Below are positions 14,249-22,777 of a DNA stretch of 34,451 bases, in pieces. The stretch spans positions 1 to 34,451 of the forward strand of contig CAMKED010000011.1 in NCBI GenBank assembly GCA_946411475.1, read 5' to 3'. The stretch comes from an uncultured Clostridia bacterium. GTDB lineage: Bacteria > Bacillota > Clostridia > Oscillospirales > Oscillospiraceae. The translations under genes and the position numbers were made by a program. The notes under the pieces were generated by a model. The model saw only the letters and a list, made by a program, of their open reading frames with translations. It made no database searches and was not told the origin of the DNA. Numbering within the stretch: position 1 is the stretch's first letter; each line of letters opens with the position of its first letter.

Positions 14249-16285
14249 ATGAAAAAAATAACTGCGTGTGTTTTGACCTTGCTGCTTCTTGCAGGCTGCG
14301 CAAACCCTGCGGCCTCGGACGGTACGACCGCGGCTGCTGAAACCGCCGGCGCTGTGATCGGGACCTCCGTGGCTCCCGTGGAGAACCCGCCGGTGATCGA
14401 GCGGGAGGACGTCGCCCCACAGGCGGCGCTGAGCGGCTGCCCCCTCTACGTCAGGGCTGTGGAGGGCCTTTCCGAAGACTTTATCTTCGGCATGGACGCA
14501 TCGCAGGTTCCCGCCCTGGAGGCAAGCGGCGTGAAATATTACGACCGTGACGGCACGGAGCGGGACGTTTTTGCGATCCTGGCCGCCCACGGAGTCAACT
14601 GCATCCGCGTCCGCGTCTGGAACGATCCCTTCGACGCATCGGGCCACGGTTACGGCGGCGGCAACTGCAACGCGGACACCGCGGTGGAAATCGGCAGGCG
14701 AGCCACGAAATACGGCATGAAGCTGCTGGTGGATTTCCACTACTCCGACTTCTGGGCTGACCCCGGCAAGCAGATGGTTCCGAAGGCCTGGGCCGATCTC
14801 GACGCGGACGCCAAGGCTTCCGCGTTGGAGGCCTACACGCACGACGTTCTCATGCGTCTGCGCAACGAGGGCGTGGACGTGGGTATGGTCCAGGTGGGCA
14901 ACGAGACCAACGGCGCGCTCTGCGGCGAAAAAGAATGGTCTGTCATCGTCAAGCTCATGGCAGCAGGCTCCCGGGCCGTGCGGGCCGTCTATCCGGAAGC
15001 CAAGGTCGCGGTCCATTTTGCCAATCCCGAGAACGGAGACTATGACAGCTACGCGACCAATCTGAAAATCTACGGGCTGGACTATGACGTCTTCGGCTCT
15101 TCCTATTACCCCTACTGGCACGGCAGCCTGGAAAATCTGACCAGGACCCTCCGCCAGATCCGGAACAACACCGGCAAGGACGTGATGGTGCTGGAAACCT
15201 CCTATGCCTGGACGGGGGAGGACTTCGATTTCTCCGGCAATACGATTTCTGACGAAAGCGCTGTGAACAAGCCCTACCCCTATTCGCAGCAGGGACAGGT
15301 GAACAGCCTCCGCGACGTGACCCAGGCCGTGCAGGATGCCGGCGGAATAGGGGTCTGCTACTGGGAGGGAACCTGGATCGGCGTGGGCGGCGCGACGAAG
15401 GAAGAAAACCAGAAGCTCTGGGAGCAGTACGGCTCCGGCTGGGCCTCTTCCTACGCCGCAGAGTACGACCCAACAGACGCGGGCAAATGGTACGGCGGCT
15501 GCGCTGTGGAAAATCAGAGCCTCTTCGACCCCAAGGGCAAAGCCCTGGACAGCCTGATGGCTTTCAACCTGATCCGCTTCGGCAACGACGAGGTTGCCCT
15601 CACCGCCCAGGGGATTGAGGAGATCAAGGCCCGTGTGACCGTGGGGGACGCATTCGCCCTGCCCGAGACCGTGGACGCGATCATGACCGACAACAGCCGC
15701 GAGCCGCGCCAAGTCAAGTGGAACGTGACGCCGGAGACGCTGGCAGCCTGGCTGACCGTTCCGGGCAGCCACGACATCACCGGCACGGCCGACGGCATGG
15801 AGGCGATGCTCCGGCTGACTGTGGAGGGCGTGAATCTGCTGAAAAATCCCTCCTTTGAGGACGGCGTCAACGCACCCTGGACTGCGGAAAACCTCGGCGG
15901 CTGCAAGGAGCTGCGGATCGAGCAGAAACCCGGCGACTCCCGTACCGGCGAATGGCACTGGCATTTCTGGTCGCCTGACGCCGGCAAGGCGGAGTTCACG
16001 CTGGAACAGACTCCCGAGGGACTGGAATCCGGCACCTACGATTTCAGGATCTGGATCATGGGCGGAGACTGCGGCGCAGCAGAGGTCTACGCCTATGCCA
16101 AGCTGGACGGCGAGACCGTTGCAACGGCCCCGATGGAGATCAGCGTCTGGAACGAATGGCACCTCGGTGAGGTCCTCGGGATCGAATACACGCAGGGGCA
16201 GATCCTCACGGTCGGCGTCTATGTCAAGGCGCCAAACGCGGGCGCCTGGGGCAAGATCGACGATGCGTCTCTGTCTGTCCGGTAG
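14249..16285 (+). CDS. Lipid-anchored GH53 endo-beta-1,4-galactanase with C-terminal Ig-like and carbohydrate-binding-like domains
   Basis: Cuts beta-1,4-galactan of pectin side chains outside the cell. 678 residues. Lipobox LLAGC (Cys 17), then a linker to about 75. The GH53 barrel spans roughly 78-420: FGMDASQVPALE, VRVWNDPFD, LLVDFHYSDFWADPGKQ, acid/base E219 in VGNETNG, nucleophile E316 in VLETSYAWT. A bacterial Ig-like domain follows (about 460-530, VKWNVTPETLAAW). A jelly-roll domain ends the protein (about 535-678, starting NLLKNPSFEDG and containing GEWHWHFWSP), resembling the galactan-binding modules attached to other GH53 enzymes. The start at 14249 is supported by AAAAGGA and the signal peptide; the ATG at 14225 has no signal context. 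Confidence 0.92.
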   Translation: MKKITACVLTLLLLAGCANPAASDGTTAAAETAGAVIGTSVAPVENPPVIEREDVAPQAALSGCPLYVRAVEGLSEDFIFGMDASQVPALEASGVKYYDRDGTERDVFAILAAHGVNCIRVRVWNDPFDASGHGYGGGNCNADTAVEIGRRATKYGMKLLVDFHYSDFWADPGKQMVPKAWADLDADAKASALEAYTHDVLMRLRNEGVDVGMVQVGNETNGALCGEKEWSVIVKLMAAGSRAVRAVYPEAKVAVHFANPENGDYDSYATNLKIYGLDYDVFGSSYYPYWHGSLENLTRTLRQIRNNTGKDVMVLETSYAWTGEDFDFSGNTISDESAVNKPYPYSQQGQVNSLRDVTQAVQDAGGIGVCYWEGTWIGVGGATKEENQKLWEQYGSGWASSYAAEYDPTDAGKWYGGCAVENQSLFDPKGKALDSLMAFNLIRFGNDEVALTAQGIEEIKARVTVGDAFALPETVDAIMTDNSREPRQVKWNVTPETLAAWLTVPGSHDITGTADGMEAMLRLTVEGVNLLKNPSFEDGVNAPWTAENLGGCKELRIEQKPGDSRTGEWHWHFWSPDAGKAEFTLEQTPEGLESGTYDFRIWIMGGDCGAAEVYAYAKLDGETVATAPMEISVWNEWHLGEVLGIEYTQGQILTVGVYVKAPNAGAWGKIDDASLSVR

Positions 16286-16303
16286 CAAGTTTTCTCAGCA
16301 TAA

Positions 16304-16329
16304 ATGAATATAATTGCAATATAATTCAT
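16304..16329. promoter_or_regulatory. AT-rich dyad between GH53 and the binding-protein gene
   Basis: ATGAAT (16304-16309) and ATTCAT (16324-16329) are inverted around a central ATTGCAAT-like palindrome. It lies 19 bp past the GH53 stop and about 40 bp upstream of the -35 box of the next gene, a good place for an activator or repressor. It is not followed by a T run, so it is not a good terminator. Confidence 0.35.
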
Positions 16330-16369
16330 GGAATATTCACAATTATCAGAAAAAATATTAAAAAACAGA

Positions 16370-16398
16370 TAGACAATCGGAAAGAAAAGTAGTATAAT
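16370..16398 (+). promoter_or_regulatory. SigA-type promoter of the sugar transporter operon
   Basis: TAGACA (16370-16375), 17 bp, TATAAT (16393-16398). The leader to the ATG at 16481 is about 75 nt and holds two small hairpins (CGGGA/TCCCG and CTCCG/CGGAG at 16438-16452). I did not find a good CcpA site. Confidence 0.8.
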
Positions 16399-16480
16399 AT
16401 GGGTAATGGTTACGGGATCATCCCGGCAGCCAAATGCTCCGAACAGCGGAGTAAATCATCCATTTAAGGAGGATAAAACA

Positions 16481-18079
16481 ATGAAACTCAAAAGAATTTT
16501 CGCACTGCTGCTCGCGGTTGTGATGGTCTTTGCACTTGTTGCATGCTCCGGCGCGACGAACGAAACGAAGGCCAACAATCAGGGCAGCAAAACTGAGACC
16601 AAGGCCAACAACCAGGGCGGCAACGAGCTTGCCGGCACCTACGAAGTCAAGGTCTGGTGCGCTGACAAGGTCGTCGAGCTGATGAAGAAGCAGATCGATG
16701 ACTTCAACGCCAAGAACACTGACGGCATCGTCATCAAGGCCACCGTTCAGAACGTGGGCGAGGGCGACGCTGCCACCCAGATGATCACCGACGTTGACGC
16801 CGGCGGCGACCTGTTCTGCTTTGCTGACGACCAGTTTGCCCGCCTCGTGCAGGCCGGCGCTCTGTCCAAGCTGGGCAGCCAGGCTTCCGAGTTCGTCACC
16901 ACCAACAACGATGCCGGCTCCGTGAAGGCTGCCACCATCAACAGTGACGTCTATGCCTACCCCATGACCGCGGACAACACCTACTTCATGTACTACGACA
17001 AGACCGTCATCACCGATCCTACCAGCCTCGACAAGATCATTGCCGACTGCGAGAAGGCTGACAAGCAGCTCTGCTTCGACCTCGGCAACGGCTGGTATCT
17101 GGCTTCCTTCTTCTTTGGCGCCGGCTGCTCCTCTGACTGGGCGACCGACAAGGACGGCCACTGGGTCGTCAACGACACCTTCGACAGCGCCGAGGGTCTG
17201 ATCGCGATGAAGGGCCTGAACAAGGTCATGACTTCCCCCAAGTTCGACTCCAAGAGCAGCGCTGCTGAGTTCGACAACGGCGCAGCCGTCGTCGTCAGCG
17301 GCACCTGGGATTCCAGCACTGCCAAGTCCATCCTGGGCGACAAGATGGGCGTTGCTGCCCTGCCCAAGTTCACGGTTGACGGCAAGGACTACGAACTCGG
17401 CTCCTTCATGGGCTACAAGATGGTCGGCGTCAAGCCCCAGAGCGACGCTGTCAAGGCTGCTGCTCTGCACAAGCTGGCGCAGTACCTCACCGGCTCCGAG
17501 GCTCAGACCGAGCGCTTCACCGCTGTGGGTTGGGGTCCCTCCAACCTGGAGGCCATGAAGTCTGATGCTGTTCAGAACGATCCCGTCCTGGCCGCTGTCG
17601 CCGAGCAGGCGAAGAAGGCTGTTGTGCAGAACGTCCCCGACGGCTGGTGGAACCTGGCTGCTGCCCTGTCCTCCGTCGCCAAGGAGACCAACGACGAAGC
17701 TGCTCTGAAGGATGCCCTCAAGACCTATCACGACGGCATTGAGCTGCTGAAGAACCTGAAGCCCGGCCTGCTGTTCGTCGGCGCTTGGAACGGCTGGAAC
17801 AACGCTGCTGTGGAAGACACCTATATGCTGTCCGGCGACGGCGACGTCCTGTCCCTGACGCTCGAGGTTCCTCAGAGCGACTATATGGGCGGCCGTATCG
17901 TCAACAACGGCAAGTGGGAGTCCGATAAGGGCTACGCCCAGGTCACGACCGGCAAGGAGCTGGCCAAGGATCTCGGCGCCGACAACCCCGACAACAACAT
18001 CGTCTTCAACGAGCCCGGCACCTACAAGGTCACCATTAACACCGCCACCAACGAGATTACCCTCGAGAAGGTCGGCTGA
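16481..18079 (+). CDS. Sugar ABC transporter substrate-binding lipoprotein with C-terminal SusE/F-like domain
   Basis: Captures oligosaccharides for the MalF/MalG-type permease. 532 residues. The lipobox LVAC puts the lipid Cys at 22, followed by a linker with two copies of ETKANNQG (28-35, 39-46). A MalE-type binding fold runs from about 53 to 425 (YEVKVWCADKVVELMKKQ, VYAYPMTADNTYFMYYDK, AVVVSGTWD, LGSFMGYKMVGV). From about 428 to the end a further domain begins LLFVGAWNGWN and ends with NNIVFNEPGTYKVTINTAT, the pattern of the starch-binding SusE/SusF domains of Bacteroidota. GGAGG lies 8 bases before the ATG. A terminator follows, so this gene is probably expressed more strongly than the permeases. 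Confidence 0.92.
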   Translation: MKLKRIFALLLAVVMVFALVACSGATNETKANNQGSKTETKANNQGGNELAGTYEVKVWCADKVVELMKKQIDDFNAKNTDGIVIKATVQNVGEGDAATQMITDVDAGGDLFCFADDQFARLVQAGALSKLGSQASEFVTTNNDAGSVKAATINSDVYAYPMTADNTYFMYYDKTVITDPTSLDKIIADCEKADKQLCFDLGNGWYLASFFFGAGCSSDWATDKDGHWVVNDTFDSAEGLIAMKGLNKVMTSPKFDSKSSAAEFDNGAAVVVSGTWDSSTAKSILGDKMGVAALPKFTVDGKDYELGSFMGYKMVGVKPQSDAVKAAALHKLAQYLTGSEAQTERFTAVGWGPSNLEAMKSDAVQNDPVLAAVAEQAKKAVVQNVPDGWWNLAAALSSVAKETNDEAALKDALKTYHDGIELLKNLKPGLLFVGAWNGWNNAAVEDTYMLSGDGDVLSLTLEVPQSDYMGGRIVNNGKWESDKGYAQVTTGKELAKDLGADNPDNNIVFNEPGTYKVTINTATNEITLEKVG

Positions 18080-18139
18080 TTACGCACAAAAGAATCAGAA
18101 GGTTGAGCTTTAACTGGAACTGATTCAAAAATCGGATTT

Positions 18140-18177
18140 GGTTGGAGTCAAGCGATCTTGGCTCCAACCATTTTTTT
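18140..18177 (+). terminator. Terminator between the binding protein and the permease genes
   Basis: A 13-bp stem with one G-U pair (18140-18152 with 18157-18169), a 4-base loop, then A and seven T (18171-18177). The permease ATG follows 17 bp later with no separate promoter visible, so partial read-through is the likely way to make binding protein in excess. Confidence 0.88.
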
Positions 18178-18193
18178 AAGAAGGGGCTATGCC

Positions 18194-19735
18194 ATGAAAA
18201 GATACACGGACATGGAGTATCTCCGCCTGCCAAAGGGACGGAAACTGCTCTACAAAATCGCGGCCTTTTTCTGTGCCATCCCTCGTGCGCTGAAAAACGG
18301 CGCGCTTGGCATCGTCCGGGCGATCGGGAACTTCTTCAGATCGATCGGCCTGGAATTTGCCGACATCTTCAAAACCTTCGTCAACGGCGATTGGAAAACC
18401 AAACTTTCCTTCTTCGTGATGGGCTTCGGTAATATCGCACGCGGCCAGATCCTGCGCGGTCTGCTGTTCCTGCTGTTTGAAGCGGCGTTCATTTTCTACA
18501 TGATCTTCGCAGGTGCAAAATGGCTGAGTATGCTGCCGTCTCTCGGCAAGGTCGGCCCGCACGAGGTCTACAACGCAGTCCTCGATACGCATACCACGGA
18601 ATACGGCGACAACTCCTTCAAGATCCTGCTCTACGGCGTTCTGACGGTGTTCTTTATCGTGGCCTTCATCTACACCTGGCGCGTGAACATCAAGCAGAAC
18701 AAAATTGCCGAGCAGATCCTGAAATCCGGCAAGCCGCTCAAGAGCGGCAAGGACGATCTGCGGTCCCTGGTGGACGACAGCTTCCACAGGACCCTGCTGG
18801 CCCTCCCGCTGACCGGTATCCTGATCTTCACGGTCATGCCCATCGTCTTTATGATCCTGGTCGCCTTTACAAATTACAGCGGCAGCAACGACGGCTATTT
18901 CAACAGCCTCTTTACCTGGGTGGGGCTGGAAAACTTCAACACCGTGCTTTCCTGGAACGGCAGCGGCGGCGTCTACTCCGCCACCTTCGGCGAGGTGTTG
19001 ACCTGGACCCTGATCTGGGCCTTTTTCGCCACCTTCACCAACTACTTCCTGGGCATGTTCGTCGCCATGATGATCAACAAGAAGGGCATCCGCCTGAAAA
19101 AGGTGTGGAGAACCATTCTTGTTCTGACCATCGCCATCCCGCAGTTCATCTCCCTGCTGTACGTGTCCAAGATGTTTGACAAGAACGGCATCGTCAACGG
19201 CCTGCTCAAGGATCTCGGAATCATCGACCACGTGATCGACTTCTGGGGCAGCACGGCGCACGACGCCATCTTGCCCCGCGTCATGGTCATCGTCATCAAC
19301 ATCTGGATCGGCATTCCCTATCTGATGCTGATCGCCACCGGCATTCTGATGAACATTCCCGCCGACCTTTACGAATCCGCAAAGATCGACGGCGCAAGCG
19401 GCTGGAAGCAGTTCTCCAAGATCACCCTGCCCTATATGCTGTTCATCACCGGCCCGTATCTGCTCACCAGCTTTACGGGAAACATGAACAACTTCAACGT
19501 CATCTACCTGCTCACCGGCGGCAACCCCATCAACAACGCGGCGTCCTCGGCTGCCGGCTCTGTGGGCTACACGGACCTGCTGATTACCTGGCTGTTCAAA
19601 ATCACGACGACCACCGGCACCAAGTACTATATGGCTTCCGTCATCGGTATCCTGGTCTTTATCGTGGTCGCGCTGATCTCCCTGGTGGTCTACAACGTGC
19701 TGCCCTCCATTAAGAACGAGGAGGATTTCCAGTGA
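18194..19735 (+). CDS. Sugar ABC transporter permease, MalF/GanP type
   Basis: Inner-membrane channel subunit of the oligosaccharide importer. 513 residues. The N-terminal half holds a segment FFVMGFGNIARGQILRGLLFLLFE, the counterpart of the GLGQ-type N-terminal domain seen in MalF and GanP of Firmicutes, plus a cytosolic stretch to about 200. The transport domain then carries the EAA loop DLYESAKIDGASGWKQFSKITLP, which docks the ATPase. Start 18194 follows AAGGGG. Its stop codon overlaps the next start. With the neighbouring GH53 genes, the closest characterised system is GanP of B. subtilis, importing galacto-oligosaccharides; maltodextrins remain possible. Confidence 0.9.
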   Translation: MKRYTDMEYLRLPKGRKLLYKIAAFFCAIPRALKNGALGIVRAIGNFFRSIGLEFADIFKTFVNGDWKTKLSFFVMGFGNIARGQILRGLLFLLFEAAFIFYMIFAGAKWLSMLPSLGKVGPHEVYNAVLDTHTTEYGDNSFKILLYGVLTVFFIVAFIYTWRVNIKQNKIAEQILKSGKPLKSGKDDLRSLVDDSFHRTLLALPLTGILIFTVMPIVFMILVAFTNYSGSNDGYFNSLFTWVGLENFNTVLSWNGSGGVYSATFGEVLTWTLIWAFFATFTNYFLGMFVAMMINKKGIRLKKVWRTILVLTIAIPQFISLLYVSKMFDKNGIVNGLLKDLGIIDHVIDFWGSTAHDAILPRVMVIVINIWIGIPYLMLIATGILMNIPADLYESAKIDGASGWKQFSKITLPYMLFITGPYLLTSFTGNMNNFNVIYLLTGGNPINNAASSAAGSVGYTDLLITWLFKITTTTGTKYYMASVIGILVFIVVALISLVVYNVLPSIKNEEDFQ

Positions 19736-21078
19736 TGAATTATTATGCTACCGTTAACAATACCTTAGAATTCATCAAAGAGAATGCTCTGATTGTTGGG
19801 ATTATTGCGGCGTTTTGCGTGGTTGCAATCACTGTTGGTATGTGGAAGGTATTCCAAAAGGCCGGCAAGCATCCGTGGATGGCTGTGATTCCATTTGCTC
19901 GGGACTATACGCTAACTGAGATTGGATCGACTGGATTGATCGGTGTACTTGCCTATGTGATACTGCCTATTCTTGGAATTATAAATCTGAACGGTATTCG
20001 TTACTTTTATGATTTGAATAAAGGCGCAAGCAAACCAATCTATGCGATTCTGTTCGTATTAGGTACAATTTTCCTGGCAATAGCGCTTTTTTTCCATGTA
20101 CTGAGTTCCATCAAACTGTCCAACGCTTTTGAGAAGGGCACTGGATTTCTGATCGGTCTGATTCTGCTACCGCCGGTATTTCTTTTAATTCTGGGTCTGG
20201 ATCAGAGCAAATATGTCCGTTCTGTTTCTACATCCTTAGGTCTGAAAGCATCACGTGCAATCAGCAACACACTGATTTATATCGTGCTTGTTATCATGGC
20301 AATTATCTGGCTGGTTCCCTTCGTCTGCATCGTCCTGCAATCCTTCCGCACGGAGTCCACCTGGTCGGTGGGCTACGTCCTGCCCAAGCAGTGGGGCTTC
20401 CAGAACTACGTGGATCTGTGGAACTCCAATTTCAAGCGCTGGTATCTGAATACCTTTATCATTGCGCTGATTGTTGCTGCGCTCCAGACCATCATCGTTC
20501 TGTGTATGTCCTACACGCTCTCCCGCTTCCGCTTCAAGCTCCGCAAGGGCCTGATGCAGTTTATGCTGATCCTCGGCATGTTCCCCGGCATGCTCACCAT
20601 GATCATCCTCTACCGCGTGCTGAAGGACCTGGGCCTGACCGAGTCGCACGCCGTTCCCGGTCTGGTTCTCGTCTACATCGCCTCCTCCGGCATGGGCTAC
20701 TACGTCTCCAAGGGCTTCTTCGACACGATCCCCAAGTCCCTGGACGAGGCGGCCCGTGTGGACGGCGCGACCCGCGCGCAGGTCTTGTACAAGATCATTC
20801 TGCCGCTTGCAAAACCCATCGTCATCTATACGATCCTGACCGCTTTCATGGCGCCCTGGGGCGACTTCGTGTTTGCGAAATACGTCTCCTTTGAGGACCC
20901 TGTCGGCATGAACGTGGCAGTCGGCTTGTGGAAATGGTTGACGCCCGATATGATCAACCAGCGCTACACCATGTTCTGCGCCGGCGGCGTGATCGTCGCG
21001 ATTCCCGTTGCGGTTCTGTTTATGTGCCTGCAGAAGTATTACGTTGAGGGTGTGACCGGCGGCGCAGTCAAGGGCTGA
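19735..21078 (+). CDS. Sugar ABC transporter permease, MalG/GanQ type, fused to an N-terminal DUF5684-like membrane domain
   Basis: Second channel subunit, 447 residues; MalG proteins are normally about 280. Residues 1 to about 170 form an extra membrane domain (KVFQKAGKHPWMAVIPFARDYTL, then FEKGTGFLIGLILLPPVFLLILG), matching the pattern of DUF5684. From about 175 the MalG domain follows, with the EAA loop SLDEAARVDGATRAQVLYKI. The DNA of the first 570 bp or so is far poorer in GC than the rest: by my count 21 of 60 bases at 19741-19800 against 40 of 60 at 20341-20400. The change falls near 20310, inside the first MalG helix. ATG 19735 overlaps the MalF stop (TGATG); a GTG at 19732 is an alternative. 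Confidence 0.88.
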   Translation: MNYYATVNNTLEFIKENALIVGIIAAFCVVAITVGMWKVFQKAGKHPWMAVIPFARDYTLTEIGSTGLIGVLAYVILPILGIINLNGIRYFYDLNKGASKPIYAILFVLGTIFLAIALFFHVLSSIKLSNAFEKGTGFLIGLILLPPVFLLILGLDQSKYVRSVSTSLGLKASRAISNTLIYIVLVIMAIIWLVPFVCIVLQSFRTESTWSVGYVLPKQWGFQNYVDLWNSNFKRWYLNTFIIALIVAALQTIIVLCMSYTLSRFRFKLRKGLMQFMLILGMFPGMLTMIILYRVLKDLGLTESHAVPGLVLVYIASSGMGYYVSKGFFDTIPKSLDEAARVDGATRAQVLYKIILPLAKPIVIYTILTAFMAPWGDFVFAKYVSFEDPVGMNVAVGLWKWLTPDMINQRYTMFCAGGVIVAIPVAVLFMCLQKYYVEGVTGGAVKG

Positions 21079-21113
21079 TCCGGCGATCATGCAGAGGAAA
21101 GGAGATTCCTGAT

Positions 21114-22232
21114 ATGGCAAGTGTAAAACTGACGAAAGTCAAGAAAATCTACGATAACAAGGTCGTGGCGGTCCATGACTTTGATCTGGATATCAAGGAC
21201 AAGGAGTTCGTGGTCTTCGTCGGCCCCTCCGGCTGCGGCAAGTCCACCACCCTGCGTATGATCGCGGGCTTGGAGGAAATCAGCGAGGGCACCGTGGAGA
21301 TCGACGGCGTGGTCGTCAACGACCTGCAGCCCAAGGACCGCAACATCGCCATGGTCTTCCAGAACTACGCCCTGTACCCCCACATGACGGTGTACGACAA
21401 CATTGCCTTCTCCCTCCGGCTCCAGAAGATGCCCGAGGACCTGATCTACGAGAAGGTCACCAAGGCCGCGGAGATCCTGGGCATTACCGAGTATCTGATG
21501 CGTAAACCCCGTGCGCTGTCCGGCGGCCAGCGCCAGCGTGTGGCCATCGGCCGCGCCATGGTGCGCGAGTCCAAGGTGTTCCTGATGGACGAGCCCCTGT
21601 CCAACCTGGACGCCAAACTCCGCAACCAGATGCGCGCTGAGATCATTCTGCTCCGGCAGAAGCTGAATACCACCTTCATCTACGTCACCCATGACCAGAC
21701 CGAGGCCATGACCCTGGCTGACCGCATCGTCATCATGAAGGACGGCTTCATCATGCAGGTCGGCACGCCCGCCGAGTGTTTCGATATGCCCGCCAATCTC
21801 TTTGTGGCCGAGTTCATCGGCGCGCCGAAGATGAACATCATCAAGTGCGAACTGCTGAAGGAGAACGGCCGGTATTACGTCACGCCCTTCGGCGCGAAGA
21901 TCGAGGTCGACGGCGAAAAGGGACAGGAGCTTGCCCGCCGTGACGTGAAGCCCGGCAAGATCCTGTTGGGCGTACGACCCGAGCACATCACGCTGGCGCA
22001 GCAGGGCGGCATCCCCACCCGGTTGGAGGTCAACGAAATGATGGGCTCCGAGCTCCATCTGCACGTCTATACCGAGGACGAGACGCGGCTGATCGTCCGT
22101 GTCCCCACCATCGGCTTGACGAACGAGCAGCGCAAGGGCATGACCTACGGCTCCGCGCTGAATATCACCTTCGAGGGCAAGGTCATGCACTTCTTCGACC
22201 CCGAGACGGAGAAGAATATGCTGTGCGATTGA
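21114..22232 (+). CDS. Carbohydrate ABC transporter ATP-binding protein, MsmX/UgpC type
   Basis: Energises the MalF/MalG pair. 372 residues. Walker A GPSGCGKST (37-45), Q-loop FQNYALYP, signature LSGGQ (135-139), Walker B VFLMDE (E160), H-loop H193. A C-terminal regulatory OB-type domain follows from about 240, with GVRPEHI. In Bacillus one MsmX protein serves several sugar importers, including GanSPQ. Here the gene lies in the operon, 35 bp after the MalG gene, with AAAGGAG upstream. It is followed by a terminator and then by the four-helix-bundle cassette, which splits it from the downstream enzymes. Confidence 0.94.
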   Translation: MASVKLTKVKKIYDNKVVAVHDFDLDIKDKEFVVFVGPSGCGKSTTLRMIAGLEEISEGTVEIDGVVVNDLQPKDRNIAMVFQNYALYPHMTVYDNIAFSLRLQKMPEDLIYEKVTKAAEILGITEYLMRKPRALSGGQRQRVAIGRAMVRESKVFLMDEPLSNLDAKLRNQMRAEIILLRQKLNTTFIYVTHDQTEAMTLADRIVIMKDGFIMQVGTPAECFDMPANLFVAEFIGAPKMNIIKCELLKENGRYYVTPFGAKIEVDGEKGQELARRDVKPGKILLGVRPEHITLAQQGGIPTRLEVNEMMGSELHLHVYTEDETRLIVRVPTIGLTNEQRKGMTYGSALNITFEGKVMHFFDPETEKNMLCD

Positions 22233-22245
22233 CCCGCCTGCTCCG

Positions 22246-22273
22246 GGGTCCCGGATACCGGGACCCAGGTTTT
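22246..22273 (+). terminator. Hairpin terminator after the transporter ATPase gene
   Basis: A 9-bp perfect stem GGGTCCCGG/CCGGGACCC (22246-22254 with 22258-22266) and a 3-base loop, then AGG and TTTT. The short T run makes it moderate. It ends 5 bp before the heptamer-flanked cassette begins. Confidence 0.65.
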
Positions 22274-22278
22274 GGATA

Positions 22279-22755
22279 GGTTCAGAGTTCAGGGTTCAGA
22301 GTTCAGAGCTTTATTGAGGTGCTTGTATGGCGTGGGAGCATTATTCAAAATTGAAAGTCTGGCAAGATGCAATGAATCTGGTGGATGAGGGATATCGATT
22401 GATTGCGTTTTTGCCGGGAGAAGAACGGTATGCGCTTGCGACCCAAATGAGACGCGCCGTGGTTTCGATTCCGTCGAATATCGCGGAAGGGCATGGAAGG
22501 CGTTCTGATAAAGAATTCCAAAGGTTCTTGAGCATTGCAAGAGGCTCCGTCTTTGAACTTGAAACACAGTTGATGATTTGCATCCGACAAGCGTACTTGA
22601 CGAAGGAACAGACTACGGATGCGTTAGTAAAATGTGGAAATCTATCAAGAATGCTGGTTCGCCTTGGACAGAGCTTTGACGAAAACCGCTGAAGGGATCA
22701 GAATTGCTGAACTCTGAACCCTGAACCCTGAACTTTGAACCCTGAACTCTGAACC
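22279..22755. mobile_element. Cassette: four-helix-bundle gene between inverted heptamer arrays (locus C)
   Basis: The left end has four 7-bp units of the GTTCAGA/GTTCAGG type (22280-22307). The right end has seven units of the CTGAACT/CTGAACC type (22707-22755), inverted. The outer 28 bp of the two ends (22279-22306 and 22728-22755) match as inverted repeats with one mismatch. The only gene inside fills most of the 477 bp, and it is clearly less GC-rich than its neighbours. No target duplication is obvious. The layout is that of a compact mobile unit without a recognisable transposase. Confidence 0.75.
22327..22692 (+). CDS. Four helix bundle protein (23S rRNA intervening-sequence protein family)
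   Basis: A 121-residue protein with the clear family signature: LKVWQDAMNLVDEGYRL, then QMRRAVVSIPSNIAEG (45-60) and EFQRFLSIARGSVFELETQL. The family was first seen as the protein of intervening sequences in 23S rRNA genes; the Avd protein of diversity-generating retroelements has the same fold. Its biochemical role is not established, although Avd binds nucleic acid and partners a reverse transcriptase. Here no reverse transcriptase is near. The gene sits inside inverted heptamer arrays and is lower in GC than its neighbours, both signs of transfer. A weak GAGG lies upstream of the ATG. Confidence 0.92.
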   Translation: MAWEHYSKLKVWQDAMNLVDEGYRLIAFLPGEERYALATQMRRAVVSIPSNIAEGHGRRSDKEFQRFLSIARGSVFELETQLMICIRQAYLTKEQTTDALVKCGNLSRMLVRLGQSFDENR

Positions 22756-22777
22756 AACAATAACCGGGAGAATTACC

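Noticed and set aside
14153-16288. Long minus-strand open frame, 711 codons
   Set aside because: Antisense to the GH53 lipoprotein gene, which has complete motifs.
16399-16480. Riboswitch in the leader of the binding-protein gene
   Set aside because: Only two 5-bp hairpins are present and no known aptamer core; too short for a riboswitch.
22279-22755. Diversity-generating retroelement, suggested by the Avd-like four-helix-bundle protein
   Set aside because: No reverse transcriptase and no template/variable repeat pair are visible in the window.
22280-22755. CRISPR or simple microsatellite explanation for the heptamers
   Set aside because: There are no spacers, and the two arrays face each other around a gene, which slippage alone would not produce.
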